Source of the DNA: an uncultured Thermoleophilia bacterium
Lineage (GTDB): Bacteria > Actinomycetota > Thermoleophilia > UBA2241
Assembly: GCA_903927755.1 (NCBI GenBank)
Contig: CAIYOD010000042.1
Span: forward strand, 1 to 64,000
Reading direction: 5' to 3'
Length of the DNA: 64,000 nt
Shown here: positions 25,582 through 37,377 of the stretch, in pieces
Layout of the letters: the number at the start of each line of letters is the position of its first letter
Numbering within the stretch: position 1 is the stretch's first letter
Notes under the pieces: generated by a model
Databases searched by the model: none
Told to the model about the DNA's origin: nothing
Seen by the model: the letters and a program-made list of their open reading frames with translations, nothing else
Position numbers and translations under genes: made by a program

Positions 25582-27657
25582 AGCCGGCCAGCGAGAGCGA
25601 GCGCTTCAGACTGGCCGTCGAGGCCGGGGCGGAGATCACCCAGGCGCTGGTGCGCGAAGACGCGCCGACCGTCATCGCCCGGCGCGTCGCCGAGGCGCTC
25701 GACGCCTGGGAGTGCAACCTCTACGAGTACGATCCGCAGACGCGCACGCTCACGTCGGCCGCCATCTGGGCGCGCGAGCTCAGCGAGCGGGACGTCGCGT
25801 GGGTGGGGACGGCCATGAGTCTGGACGACCGGCCCGGCTACGTGCCGATCATCCAGGGCGGCGCGTGCGTCCTTTCGAGCGTCGACGACCCCGATCTGGA
25901 CGCCGCCGACCGGGCGGCCATGCTCGAGTGGGGCGAGGTCGCCACGCTGGCAGTACCGTTGAACTTCCGCGACAAAGGCATCGTGGGCTGCCTCACGCTC
26001 ATCGAGAAGCGGGAGGGCCGCCGGTTCACCGACGAGGACTGCGAGCTCGTCACCCTGCTCGCCGGGCCGGTGGCGGTCGCCGTCCGCAACGCTCGCCTCT
26101 TCCGCCTGCAGCAGGAGCAGAACCGCTTCCTCGGGTCCATGGTCGACACCGCGCGTGCGATCACGTCCGCCGTGACGCTCGAGGATTCCCTGACGCACAT
26201 CTGCCGCACCGCCGCGGAGGCGCTCGAGACCGGGGAGTGCGTGGCCTACGAGTACGACGCCACGCACGACTCCATCGCCTTCCGCGCGTTCCATGGCCGG
26301 GACGGCCGGCCGTCCCAGCTGGACGAAGCCGGCGTCTACTCGCTGGACGACTACCCCAGCGACCGCGAGGTCCTGCGCAGCGGCGACGTCTCTCAGGAGA
26401 CGCTGTCTGACCAGAAGCTGCCGCCCGACGTGCGCGACTCCATGGAGCGGTGGGGTGAGAAGGCGTGCCTGAACGTGCCTTTGGTGGTCGAGGGCGAGCC
26501 GCTGGGGATCCTCGTGCTCATCGAGACGGCGCGCGAGCGGGTCTTCAGCTCCGCTGAAGTGGAGCTCGCGCGCGCCCTGGGGGAGCAGGCCGCGACGGCG
26601 ATCCGGCACGCGCGGCTGTACCGGCGCGGCGACCGTCAGAACCGGCGGCTCGCGGCGCTGCTCGAGACGAGTCGCGTTCTCGCGTCGTCGCTCGACGCGG
26701 GAGCCGTGCTCGCCGAGGTGCGGCGCGAGGTCTCGGGCCTGTTCGACGTCCACGGCGACGCGGTCACCCTGCTGCTCCGCCGCGGTGAGGCGTTCGTGCG
26801 CTTCGAGCCAGGCCCCGTCGCGGCGGTCACCGGCGACGAACCGGCGGTGGAGCTCGACGACGTCCGCCGCCGGGCGGTCGCCGGCCTGGCGCCCGCGATC
26901 GCGAGCGACGACGGCGGCTCGCGGCTGGTCGTCCCCTTCGTCTCCGGCGACTGCGCCGAGGGTCTGCTCGAGGTCCGCGCCGCCGCCGGGCACGAGACGG
27001 GCGACGACGAGATCGAGCTTCTGCAGATCCTCGCCAGTCAGGCCGCGGCTGCTCTGGCGAACGCGGCGCTGTACCGCACGCTCGAGCGCCAGGCGATCAC
27101 CGATGGCCTCACGGGGCTGTACAACCACCGCTACTTCTACGAGCGCCTCAACCAGGAGATCGCCAGGGCGCAGCGCTACGGTCTCCCGCTCTCGCTGCTC
27201 ATGATCGACATCGACGACTTCAAGCACTTCAACGATCGCTTCGGCCACCCGGCGGGGGACCTGGTCCTCAAGGAGGTCGGTCATATCCTGGGCTCGAACC
27301 TCCGCGCCGGCATCGACATCGCTGCGCGCTACGGCGGCGAGGAGTTCACCATCGTGCTGCCCAACACCGCCCGCGACGGCGCCCAGGTGGTCGGGACGCG
27401 TCTCGCTCACCAGCTCTCATCACTGCCCGGCGCTCCGCCGCTCAATGACGAGGGCGCCGTGAGCGTCAGCGAGCGCATCCGGGTCTCGGTGGCCGCGTCA
27501 TCACTGCCCGGCGTGGACCACGCCACCAGGATCACGGTGAGCATCGGCGTCGCCTGCTTCCCGGGCGCCGCCGGCGGTCCCGGCGAGCTGGTGCGCAACG
27601 CCGACAAGGCTCTGTACCTCGCGAAGCGTCTCGGCAAGAACCGCGTGGAGGTGTTCG

Positions 27658-27665
<8 letters not shown>
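25578..27665 (+). CDS. Diguanylate cyclase with three GAF domains (paralogue 1 of 4)
   Basis: 695 residues, no membrane segment. GAF1 spans about 10-180 (WECNLYEYDPQTRT), GAF2 about 185-355 (TGECVAYEYDATHDS), and GAF3 about 358-500 is shorter and more divergent. The GGDEF domain covers about 505-695 with LTGLYNHRYFYERL, MIDIDDFKHFND and an intact RYGGEEF (GGEEF at 586-590). It should make c-di-GMP from two GTP. The usual RxxD inhibitory site is replaced by R-x3-D (RAGID). GAF ligands are unknown. Overlaps its neighbours by 4 and 8 bp. Confidence 0.9.
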
Positions 27666-29725
<2,060 letters not shown>

Positions 29726-29736
<11 letters not shown>

Positions 29737-31903
29737 GCGCCCGGGCGACGACGCCTTCTCCCTGGCGTCCGACGTCAGCAGGGCCATCGCGGTGAGCTCC
29801 GACCTGGACGAGATGCTCTCGGCCATCGCGCGCCGGGTCGCGGAGGCGCTCGACGTCTGGGAGTGCAACATCTACGAGTACCGGCCGGAGACCGACTCCC
29901 TCGTCGCCACGGCGCTCTGGGCGAGTGAGATCACCGAGGACGACCGGTCCTGGCTCGGCACCGTGTACCCCATCACTGATCGGCCCAGCTATCAGCACCT
30001 GCTCGCCGAACGCACCGTACGCGAGCGCCAGGCGGACGATCCGCACGTGCCCGCCGCCGACAAGGCGATCATGGAGCACTGGGGCGAACGCAGCGTCCTC
30101 TCGGTCCCTCTCGTCTTCCAGGATGAGGTGATCGGCGCGCTCACCCTGGTCGAGAAGCGCACGCCCCGTCGCTTCACCCCGGACGACCTGCGCCTGCTGG
30201 AGCTCATGGCCGTGCCCGCGGCGGTGGCCGTGCACACGGCGCGGATGTTCCGGCGCGAGGCCGAGCAGACACGCCGGCTGGGCGCGCTGCTCACCGCCAG
30301 CCGGGCGATGTCCGCGACCATCGACCTCGACGAGTTGCTCGCGACCATCACGCACGAGGCGCGCGAGGCGCTTGGTACCGCCGAGTGTTCCATCAACACG
30401 TACGACCCCGACACGGAGACGATGACGGTGGTCGCGTTCGAGCAGCGGCATCCGGAGCCGGGCTGGGAGCGCTGGGTGGGGCGGGTGTACTCGTTCGACG
30501 AGTTCTCGTTCGACCGGCAGATCCTCTTCGGCGGCGAGATCGTCGAGGAGCGCGTCTCCGATCCCGACATGGACGACAGGAATCGCGCCGACATGCTCGA
30601 GAACGGCGAGAAAAGCTTTCTGAACGTGCCGCTCGTCTACGAAGAGCGGCCCATCGGGTTCCTGGTGTTCATCGAGACCGAGGTCGAGCGGCACTTCACG
30701 GGCGAGGAGAGGCAGGTGGCCGCCGCCCTGGGGGAGCAAGCGGCGGCGGCCATCCACCACGTGCAGCTGCTGCGCCAGACCGAGGCCCAGAACCGGCAGC
30801 TCGGCCTGCTTCTCGAGTCCACCCGCGCGATCAGCTCGAGCGTGGACCTGGACGACGTGCTCAACACCGTCGCGCGCACGGCGGCGGAGTTGCTCGGCAG
30901 CCAGGAGTGCCAGATCCAGGAGTACGACGCCGTCGCCAACACGGTGACGCCGGTGACCCTCTGGGAGCGGGACCTTTACGACGGCGCCCGGGACAGCATC
31001 GGGCAGGTGTTCTCGCTGAACGAGGATCCCGAGGAGCGCGCCTTCCTCGAGGCGGGCGAGGTGCTGGAGCAGCGCTCCTCGGACCCGGACCTGCCCGAGT
31101 CGACGCGCCGATCGTTCGACAAGTACGGGGACCGCGCCTATCTGAACGTGCCGCTCCTGTTCAACGGCGGTCCCGTGGGCGTGCTCGTCCTGGTCGAGAG
31201 GACGCGGGAGCGCCACTGGACGCCGGACGAGGTGACGCTGGCGACGGCGCTGGCGGAGCAGGCCGCCGTCGCCATCGAGCACGCCCGCCTGTACAAGCGC
31301 GTCCAGGACCAGGCGGTGACCGACGGCCTCACCGGCCTCTACAACCACCGCCACTTCTACGAGCGCCTGGAGCACGAGATCGCCCGCGCCCGGCGCTACG
31401 GCACCCCGGTCTCCCTTCTGATGATCGACCTCGACGACTTCAAGGCGTTCAACGACCACAACGGCCACCTGGCTGGAGACGCCGTGCTGCGCGGCATGGC
31501 CGCGGTGCTCCAGTCCGAGCTGCGTCAGAGTCTGGACGTGGCGGCGCGTTACGGCGGTGAGGAGTTCGCCGTGATCCTGCCGAACACGCCCATGGCCGCT
31601 CCGGAGACGCAGCTGGAGATGGACCTCGCCGGTCGCCTGCTCGCGCTGCGAGGGGGCGAGGAACCGCCGCCGCCAGGGCACAGAGAAGGAGCCGAGCACG
31701 TGGCCGAGCGGATCCGCTCGCGAGTGGCGGGCACCCGGTTCCTGGGGGCCGACGGCTCGATGTTGCCGGCGCTCACCGTGAGCATCGGGGTCGCCATGTT
31801 CCCGGTCCGGACCTCGTCCCCCGAAGATCTGGTGGGGCACGCCGACGCCGCACTCTATGCGGCCAAGCGCGCCGGCAAGGACCGGGTGGAGACCTATGGA
31901 TGA
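29726..31903 (+). CDS. Diguanylate cyclase with three full GAF domains (paralogue 3 of 4)
   Basis: 725 residues from the GTG at 29726, preferred because AGGGTGG lies 7 nt upstream; a GTG at 29708 would add six residues. Three complete GAF domains carry WECNIYEYRPETD, AECSINTYDPDTET and QECQIQEYDAVANT, showing they arose by duplication. The GGDEF domain has LTGLYNHRHFYERL, MIDLDDFKAFND and intact RYGGEEF (610-614). It is the largest and best preserved of the four. It overlaps the next gene by 8 bp. Confidence 0.9.
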
Positions 31904-33401
31904 GCCGCGCCCCAGGGCATTGGCGGCGCGCGACGTCGACGGCCTTCTGCATGCAGTGGTCGCCGACGTCGGGGAGTCGCTGGACCTCTGGTCCGTCGAC
32001 CTCTGGGCCTTCAGCGGCGACGCGGATACGCTGGAGTGCCGCGCGTACTGGTGCCGGGATGCGGCGGCCGCGCTCTCCGGGGACTGCATGGGCGCTGTGA
32101 TCGGCCTGGACCAGAGCCACGACCTGCGCCGTCTGGTGTTGACTGCGGAGGTCGTGGAGCGGCACCTCGGCGACGACCTCTCTCCGGCCGACACCGCGGC
32201 GCTGACGCAGGCCGGCTTCACGAGCAGGATGGACGTGCCCCTGCTCGCCGGCGCCGAGGTGCTCGGCGTCCTCAGTCTCGCGGAGAAGCGCGCGGTGCGC
32301 CGATTCTCAGCGGACGAGCGCGCTCGCCTCGAGACGCTCGCGCGCCTGGCCGGCGCGGTGCTGCGCGCCACACGCCTGTACGAGGCCGAGAGCGACCGGG
32401 CGGAGCGGCTGACCGAGCTGCTCGTCGCCGGGCATGGCCTCTCGTCGTCGCTCTCGGCGCAGGAGATCGTCGTCGCGGTGCGCGAGGAAGCGGCGCGGCT
32501 GATAGGCGGCGTCGTCTGCGCCGCCGACGTCGTGCTGCGCCAGGACGACGGGGCGTTCGCGCGAGTGGAGCCCGTCGGCGAGGCCGCCGCGGTCTGGCGC
32601 GCCGATGCGGTGGCGCGGCAGGCGGCCGACCTCGGACGCCCGGAGCAGGGCCGGACCGCCGATGGGCTGGCCCGGCTGGTGGTGCCGCTCTCCGCCGACG
32701 GACGCCCGATCGGCTACCTGGAGCTCACGGCGCCACTGCAACGGCGGTTCCGGGAGGCCGAGGTACAGCTCGCCTCGTTGCTCGCTGGTCAGACCGCCGC
32801 CGTGCTCGACCGGGCGCGTGCGTTCCGGGCGCTGCAGAGCCGCTCGGCCACGGACACGCTCACCGGGCTCTACAGCCGCTGGTACTTCTACGAGCGGCTG
32901 TATGCGGAGGCCGCACGCGCCCGGCGCTATCGGCAGCCTCTGGCGCTGGTCATGGGCGAACTGGACGGCGGGGAGGAGCTTGCCCGGTCGCGCGGCACTG
33001 CGTTCCGCGACGCGGTGCTGGTCGCCATGGCTCGCCTGCTGCAGACAAGCCTGCGCGACAGGGTGGACATCGCCTGCCGTCTCGGCGGCGGGCGGTTCGC
33101 GCTTCTGCTGCCGAACACGCTGCCCGGTCCCGATGCCGCTGGTCTCGTCGCCGAGCGCATCCGCGCGCGTGTGGCGGCGACGCGTCTCTCGGACGATGAA
33201 GTGGGCGAGCTCGGCCGGTTCACCATGAGCCTCGGCGTCGCGGGCTTCCCCGATGTGGCGGAGGATGCCGACGAGCTGGCGGGTGTGGCCGGCGAGCGGC
33301 TTGCCGCGGCGAGCGCCGCCGGCGGCGACCGCGTGGAGCCGCCGCCGCCCGAGCCCGACGAAGACGAGGGGGACGAGGCGCCGGAGGACGAGCCTGCCTG
33401 A
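31896..33401 (+). CDS. GAF protein with degenerate GGDEF domain (paralogue 4 of 4)
   Basis: 501 residues: one clear GAF (about 5-165, LWSVDLWAFSGDADT), a shorter second GAF-like region (about 175-310), and a GGDEF domain whose catalytic residues are lost. The active-site loop reads RLGGGRF (397-401) instead of GGEEF, and the metal-binding IDLDDFK is replaced by GELDGGEE. It should not synthesise c-di-GMP; it may bind GTP or dimerise with its active paralogues. The tail is very acidic (PEPDEDEGDEAPEDEPA). ATG start, 8-bp overlap. Confidence 0.88.
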   Translation: MDEPRPRALAARDVDGLLHAVVADVGESLDLWSVDLWAFSGDADTLECRAYWCRDAAAALSGDCMGAVIGLDQSHDLRRLVLTAEVVERHLGDDLSPADTAALTQAGFTSRMDVPLLAGAEVLGVLSLAEKRAVRRFSADERARLETLARLAGAVLRATRLYEAESDRAERLTELLVAGHGLSSSLSAQEIVVAVREEAARLIGGVVCAADVVLRQDDGAFARVEPVGEAAAVWRADAVARQAADLGRPEQGRTADGLARLVVPLSADGRPIGYLELTAPLQRRFREAEVQLASLLAGQTAAVLDRARAFRALQSRSATDTLTGLYSRWYFYERLYAEAARARRYRQPLALVMGELDGGEELARSRGTAFRDAVLVAMARLLQTSLRDRVDIACRLGGGRFALLLPNTLPGPDAAGLVAERIRARVAATRLSDDEVGELGRFTMSLGVAGFPDVAEDADELAGVAGERLAAASAAGGDRVEPPPPEPDEDEGDEAPEDEPA

Positions 33402-33432
33402 CGGCCGGCGCCGTCGGCGCGCCCCGTACGGC

Positions 33433-33471
33433 GGACCGGCCGGCCGGGCTCGAGGCCCGGCCGGCCGGTCC
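33433..33471. terminator. Bidirectional terminator between convergent genes
   Basis: A 17-bp perfect stem (33433-33449 with 33455-33471) with a 5-nt loop sits between the end of the GGDEF operon and the leftward exported-protein gene. T-tracts are weak (CGTCTCCGTCC on the plus strand), but the stem is exceptionally stable. Confidence 0.65.
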
Positions 33472-33553
33472 GTCTCCGTCCCCGAGCCGGCCGCATCCGC
33501 GCGGCGCCCTGCGGGGCGGCCATGCGGAGGGCGCTCGGAGCGCCTGACCTCGA

Positions 33554-33955
33554 TCAGTCGATCTCGATGCTCAGCATGTTGCTGTGGCTCGTCCCCTCAG
33601 GGTGCATCCAGGCGGCACGGTACTTGGCGATGCCCATCGCCGACGCCTGCGCCTTGACCCAGAACGCCACCATGCCCGTCTTGCCACCGTTGGACCAGGT
33701 GATGGCCTTGCTGCCGATGCGCTTCAGGTTTCCGTCCTTGTTCTGCAGGATCAGGGCGACGCGGTTGCCGTCGGCCTTCATCGGGTTGCTGATCTTGCAG
33801 GTGATCTTGACCATCGCCCCGTTGGCGGCCGAGCTCGGCCCTGTCAGCTTCATCTTGACGTCGGCGCTGGTCGCACCGAGCGCCGCCGGCGCCACCACGG
33901 CGACCACGAGCGCCGCGATCACGAGGAGAAGAACGAACGACTTGAACTTCATCAT
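33554..33955 (-). CDS. Small secreted protein of unknown function
   Basis: 133 residues. A signal peptide is clear: MMKFKS, a hydrophobic core VLLLVIAALVVAVVAPA, and an AxxA-like site near APAALGA. The mature ~105 residues are beta-rich and resemble an Ig-like fold (VKITCKISNP, NRVALILQNKDG, MLSIEID). No characterised homologue recognised. GGAGG lies 4-7 nt before the two adjacent ATGs at 33955 and 33952. An inverted repeat upstream at 34003-34018 may regulate it. Confidence 0.75.
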   Translation of the reverse strand: MMKFKSFVLLLVIAALVVAVVAPAALGATSADVKMKLTGPSSAANGAMVKITCKISNPMKADGNRVALILQNKDGNLKRIGSKAITWSNGGKTGMVAFWVKAQASAMGIAKYRAAWMHPEGTSHSNMLSIEID

Positions 33956-34500
33956 CCCACCTCCGTCAGGGGACAGTGGACACACTCACAGACGCTCGTC
34001 CGACAGACGTATGTCTGTTGTAGTACGTTCTCGGCACTGACCCCATCAGCACTACACTCTCCGATTTGAATCCGTCGCGGAGCGAGACCGCGAGGTACAT
34101 CCCGGGACCGTTTGGACGGCCCCGTCCTGCCTCGTCTCCAGGGAATCACCTCCACGCGCCGTGCCCCGTGCCGCCGCGCGTGGCGCCCCAGCCTGGCGCG
34201 GCGGCTCCCATGACCTGCAGCGGCATCGTGCCCGCGGGCGCGCTGGTTCACGCCGTTTGGAGCCTGGCGCGCGTGGCTGGGCAGGCGCGGCCGGGCCGAC
34301 GCGCGCGGCCGGACAGGTAGTACGGCGGCGCGTGACACGCTTCTCTGTACGACCAAGAACACGTAAGTGCTGATGGGCGTGTCCTTGGGCGTGCCAGTCG
34401 CCACGCGCACACTCCCGCCGCCGTCAAGCTTGCAGCATCCGGTGCGGCGCGTGGAGGGCCGGCCGCCCGGGCCGGAGGCGAGGGCGGCCGAGTCGGTCTC
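33956..34500. other. 545-bp intergenic region
   Basis: No credible gene on either strand. It holds the inverted repeat at 34003-34018 and a hairpin with 10-bp arms, 34170-34179 with 34196-34205. The segment 33990-34080 is less GC-rich than the surroundings, as expected for a promoter region of the leftward secreted-protein gene. The part near 34440-34500 is the downstream flank of the acyl-CoA dehydrogenase gene; no T-run terminator was found. Confidence 0.55.
34003..34018. promoter_or_regulatory. Inverted repeat ACAGAC-GTAT-GTCTGT, candidate operator
   Basis: Six-base perfect arms with a 4-nt spacer, 48-63 bp upstream of the secreted-protein start. The geometry suits a dimeric repressor such as a TetR-family protein. 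No regulator gene lies adjacent, so the binding protein is unknown. Confidence 0.4.
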
Positions 34501-36255
34501 TCAGCCGGACGCGAGCGTGGTGAGCGCGTCCAGCAGCGACGGGTCGCCGCCCAGGACCTGGGCGGCGGCGCCCTCGACGCGCGCCGAGGCGGCGGCGACG
34601 AAGTACTCCGCCGCCAGCAGGCGGCGCGCGTCGGTCTGCGCCGCGCGCAGCATGAGGTAGGCGCAGTTCACGTCGATCGCCATCTCGGTGAGGCGGCGGG
34701 CGTGGAAGTCACGGAAGCGCACGTCGCCCGCATCGCGCACGCGGGCCGTCGCCTCCGCCAGGCGCGCGCGGGCGTGCCGCACGCGCGCCAGCAGCTCCAG
34801 CGTGGCCGAGAAGTCCTCGGCGTCGTACTGGTCCAGACGGCCGGCGAGCGTGCCGCCGAGGACGCCGCCGATGGCGGCCACGACCTGCAGCTGCGTCGTG
34901 CCCTCGTAGATGTTGGTGATGCGCGCGTCGCGGGCGTAGCGCTCCACGGCGAAGTCACGCATGTAGCCCGAGCCACCGTGGACCTGCAACGAGTCGTAGG
35001 CGACCTGGTTGGCCATCTCGGTGCAGCAGGCCTTGGCCAGCGGCGTGTACAGCGCGGCGAGCCGGGTGTACGTCTTGAGCTCGCCGCGCAGCGTCTTGAT
35101 GTCCGTGTCCGGGCCGGCCGGCGGAGCCTCGCCGGCCTTCTCGGCCGCCTGCAACTGCGCGATGCGGTGCTCGAGCACCTCTTTGGTGTCGACGATGAGC
35201 GCGGTCTCGTAGAGCAGAGCCCGCGCCGCCTCGATGCCGACCCGCATGTCGGCGAGCAGGCCCTTGACGGCCGTGAGGTCGCCGATGGGCGCCCCGAACT
35301 GGATGCGCTCGGCCGCATATTTCGCGGCCGCGCGGAAGGCTGCCTCGGCGATGCCTTGCGCCTGCGCCGCGATGGCGATGCGGGCGCCGTTCATGAGGCT
35401 CATGACGTACGTCGTGAGGCCGCGCCGGCGATCGCCGATGAGCAGCGCCGGCGCGTCGTCGAACTGCAGTTCGCAGGTCGGCGAGCCGTGGATGCCGAGC
35501 TTGTCCTCGAGGCGGCGGATGCGCATGTGCTCGTCGCGTTCGTAGAGGAACATGCTGAGGCCGCGGGCGTCGGTGGTGCCCTCCTCCGAACGCGCGAGGA
35601 CGAGGCTGATGCGCCCGTTGCCGTTGGTGATGAACCGCTTCACGCCGTTCAGGCGCCAGGTGCCGTCCGGCTGCTCAGTCGCCTTGAGCTGCACGTTCTG
35701 CAGATCGGAACCGGCCTCGGGCTCGGTGAGCGCCATGCTGCCGGTGACCTCGCCGCTGGCGAAGCGCGGCAGGTACGCCGCCTTCATCTCGTCGTCGGCG
35801 AACTTGTTGACGGTCTCGCTGATGTCCTGGAGGCCGAAGATGTTCATGAGTGCCGGGTCGGCGCGGCTGACCATCTCGACGATCATCACGCTCACGGAGA
35901 CGGGGAAGTTGAGGCCGCCGTACTTGCGCGGCAGCGTGATACCCATGAGGTCGGCCTGGGTGAGGCGCTCGAGGCTTTCGACGATGCCGGGAGCGTACAC
36001 GACCTCGCCTTCAACCAGCTCGGCGCCTGCGCGATCGACGTCTTCCGCGCGCGGCTCGACGAACTCGCCGGCGATGTCGCCGACGATCTCGAGCGTGCGC
36101 GTGTAGGAGTCGAGCGCGTCGTCGAAGTCCCCGGGCGCGTAGGCGAAGTCGCGGGCCTGGGCGTAGCCGTCCTCGCGCAGGCGCACGACGCGCGCGAGGT
36201 CGAGGCTGCGCAGGGTCTGCCGGAGGTCTGCGTTGTCGGTGAAGAAGTTGCTCAC
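34501..36255 (-). CDS. Acyl-CoA dehydrogenase, long form with C-terminal extension
   Basis: 584 residues, longer than the usual ~380. Conserved segments include ALTEPEAGSDLQNVQLKA, KRFITNGNG, KLGIHGSPTCELQFDD, RIQFGAPIGDL, and VHGGSGYMRDFAVERYARDARITNIYEGT, with the typical flavin-binding loop. An insertion around residues 360-400 (TKEVLEHRIAQLQAAEKAGE) and a helical C-terminal extension place it with the long AcdA/DmdC/FadE5-like group. It oxidises an acyl-CoA and passes electrons to ETF, encoded directly upstream. The GTG start overlaps the etfA stop by 4 bp. Confidence 0.9.
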   Translation of the reverse strand: MSNFFTDNADLRQTLRSLDLARVVRLREDGYAQARDFAYAPGDFDDALDSYTRTLEIVGDIAGEFVEPRAEDVDRAGAELVEGEVVYAPGIVESLERLTQADLMGITLPRKYGGLNFPVSVSVMIVEMVSRADPALMNIFGLQDISETVNKFADDEMKAAYLPRFASGEVTGSMALTEPEAGSDLQNVQLKATEQPDGTWRLNGVKRFITNGNGRISLVLARSEEGTTDARGLSMFLYERDEHMRIRRLEDKLGIHGSPTCELQFDDAPALLIGDRRRGLTTYVMSLMNGARIAIAAQAQGIAEAAFRAAAKYAAERIQFGAPIGDLTAVKGLLADMRVGIEAARALLYETALIVDTKEVLEHRIAQLQAAEKAGEAPPAGPDTDIKTLRGELKTYTRLAALYTPLAKACCTEMANQVAYDSLQVHGGSGYMRDFAVERYARDARITNIYEGTTQLQVVAAIGGVLGGTLAGRLDQYDAEDFSATLELLARVRHARARLAEATARVRDAGDVRFRDFHARRLTEMAIDVNCAYLMLRAAQTDARRLLAAEYFVAAASARVEGAAAQVLGGDPSLLDALTTLASG

Positions 36256-37358
36256 GACGCACCTCCGTCGGCCGCGGCGGGCGCGGGAGCGGCTGCGCCG
36301 CCCGCGCCCTTCGTCTTGTACGCCTGGATCAGCAGCGGGATGACCTTGTGCAGGTCGCCGACCACGCCGTAGTGGGCGACGCTGAAGATCGGCGCCAGCG
36401 GGTCGTCGTTGATGGCGAGGATGCGCGCGCTCTGGTCCATGCCGGCGCGATGCTGCACGCTGCCGCTGATGCCGCAGGCGATGTAGAGCTTGGGACGCAC
36501 GGTCGTGCCGGTCTGGCCGACCTGGTGGTCGTGAGCGATCCAGCCCGCATCCACGGCGGCGCGGCTGGCGCCGACGACGCCGCCGACCGTGCGGGCCAGC
36601 TCCTCGACCAGCGCGAAGCCGTCGCGGGAGCCGACGCCGACGCCGCCGGAGACGACGATGCGCGCGCCCTTGAGGTCGACGCGCTTCTCCTCCTGCACGC
36701 GCTTGATCAGCTTGACCACGAAGTCGGCGTCGCTGAGGGCGACGCCCTCGCGCACCTTGATCGGCTCGGGCGTGCGCGTGACGGGCACCGCGATGATGCG
36801 TCCGTCGCGGCGCCTGTCCTCCTCCGGCATGACCATGACGCCCTCGCGGACGGTGGCCATCTGCGGGCGGTGCAGCGGGCTGATGATGGTGGCGATGATG
36901 TTGCCGCCGAACGCCGGGCGGATCTGGTAGAGCAGGTCCTTGTACTCCTCGCCCTTGAGCGAGTGGTCGCCGATGCGCAGGTCGGTGCAGTCGGCGGTCA
37001 GGCCGGTGCGCAGGGCGCTGGCCACGCGCGGCGCGAGGTCGCGGCCGGTGGTGGTGGCGCCGTAGAGGACGATCTGCGGCTCGTGCTCGCGGATCAGGCC
37101 GGCGACCACCTGCGTGTACGGTTGCGCCAGGTAGTGCGCGAGGTCGCTGTGGGCGACGAAGAAGACCGTGTCGGCGCCGCGGGCGACGAGCGCCGTCGCG
37201 ATGTCCTTGAGGGCTGAGCCGGCGCCGATGAGCACGGCGCCGACCTGTACGCCGAGCTGGTCGGCGAGCTCGCGGGCGCGGCCGAGCAGCTCGAGGCTGA
37301 CCTCGGCCGCCACGCCGTCGTGCTGCTCGACGACGACCCAGACGTCGTTGCGCTTCAC
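36252..37358 (-). CDS. etfA: Electron transfer flavoprotein, alpha subunit
   Basis: 368 residues. N-terminal domain WVVVEQHDGVAAEVSLELL and C-terminal FAD domain with RIVVSGGVGVGS, VGASRAAVDAGWI, GQTGTTVRPKLYIACGISG and AINDDPLAPIF, all diagnostic of EtfA. It carries FAD and accepts electrons from the dehydrogenase encoded next. The GTG at 37358 (VKRNDVWV) is preferred; a TTG at 37385 overlapping the etfB stop would add nine residues. Confidence 0.93.
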   Translation of the reverse strand: MKRNDVWVVVEQHDGVAAEVSLELLGRARELADQLGVQVGAVLIGAGSALKDIATALVARGADTVFFVAHSDLAHYLAQPYTQVVAGLIREHEPQIVLYGATTTGRDLAPRVASALRTGLTADCTDLRIGDHSLKGEEYKDLLYQIRPAFGGNIIATIISPLHRPQMATVREGVMVMPEEDRRRDGRIIAVPVTRTPEPIKVREGVALSDADFVVKLIKRVQEEKRVDLKGARIVVSGGVGVGSRDGFALVEELARTVGGVVGASRAAVDAGWIAHDHQVGQTGTTVRPKLYIACGISGSVQHRAGMDQSARILAINDDPLAPIFSVAHYGVVGDLHKVIPLLIQAYKTKGAGGAAAPAPAAADGGAS

Positions 37359-37377
37359 GGGAGCGCCACCCGATGTC

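Noticed and set aside
34066-34090. tRNA-like GATTCAAATC on the minus strand
   Set aside because: Flanking bases do not form a T-stem and no cloverleaf fits.
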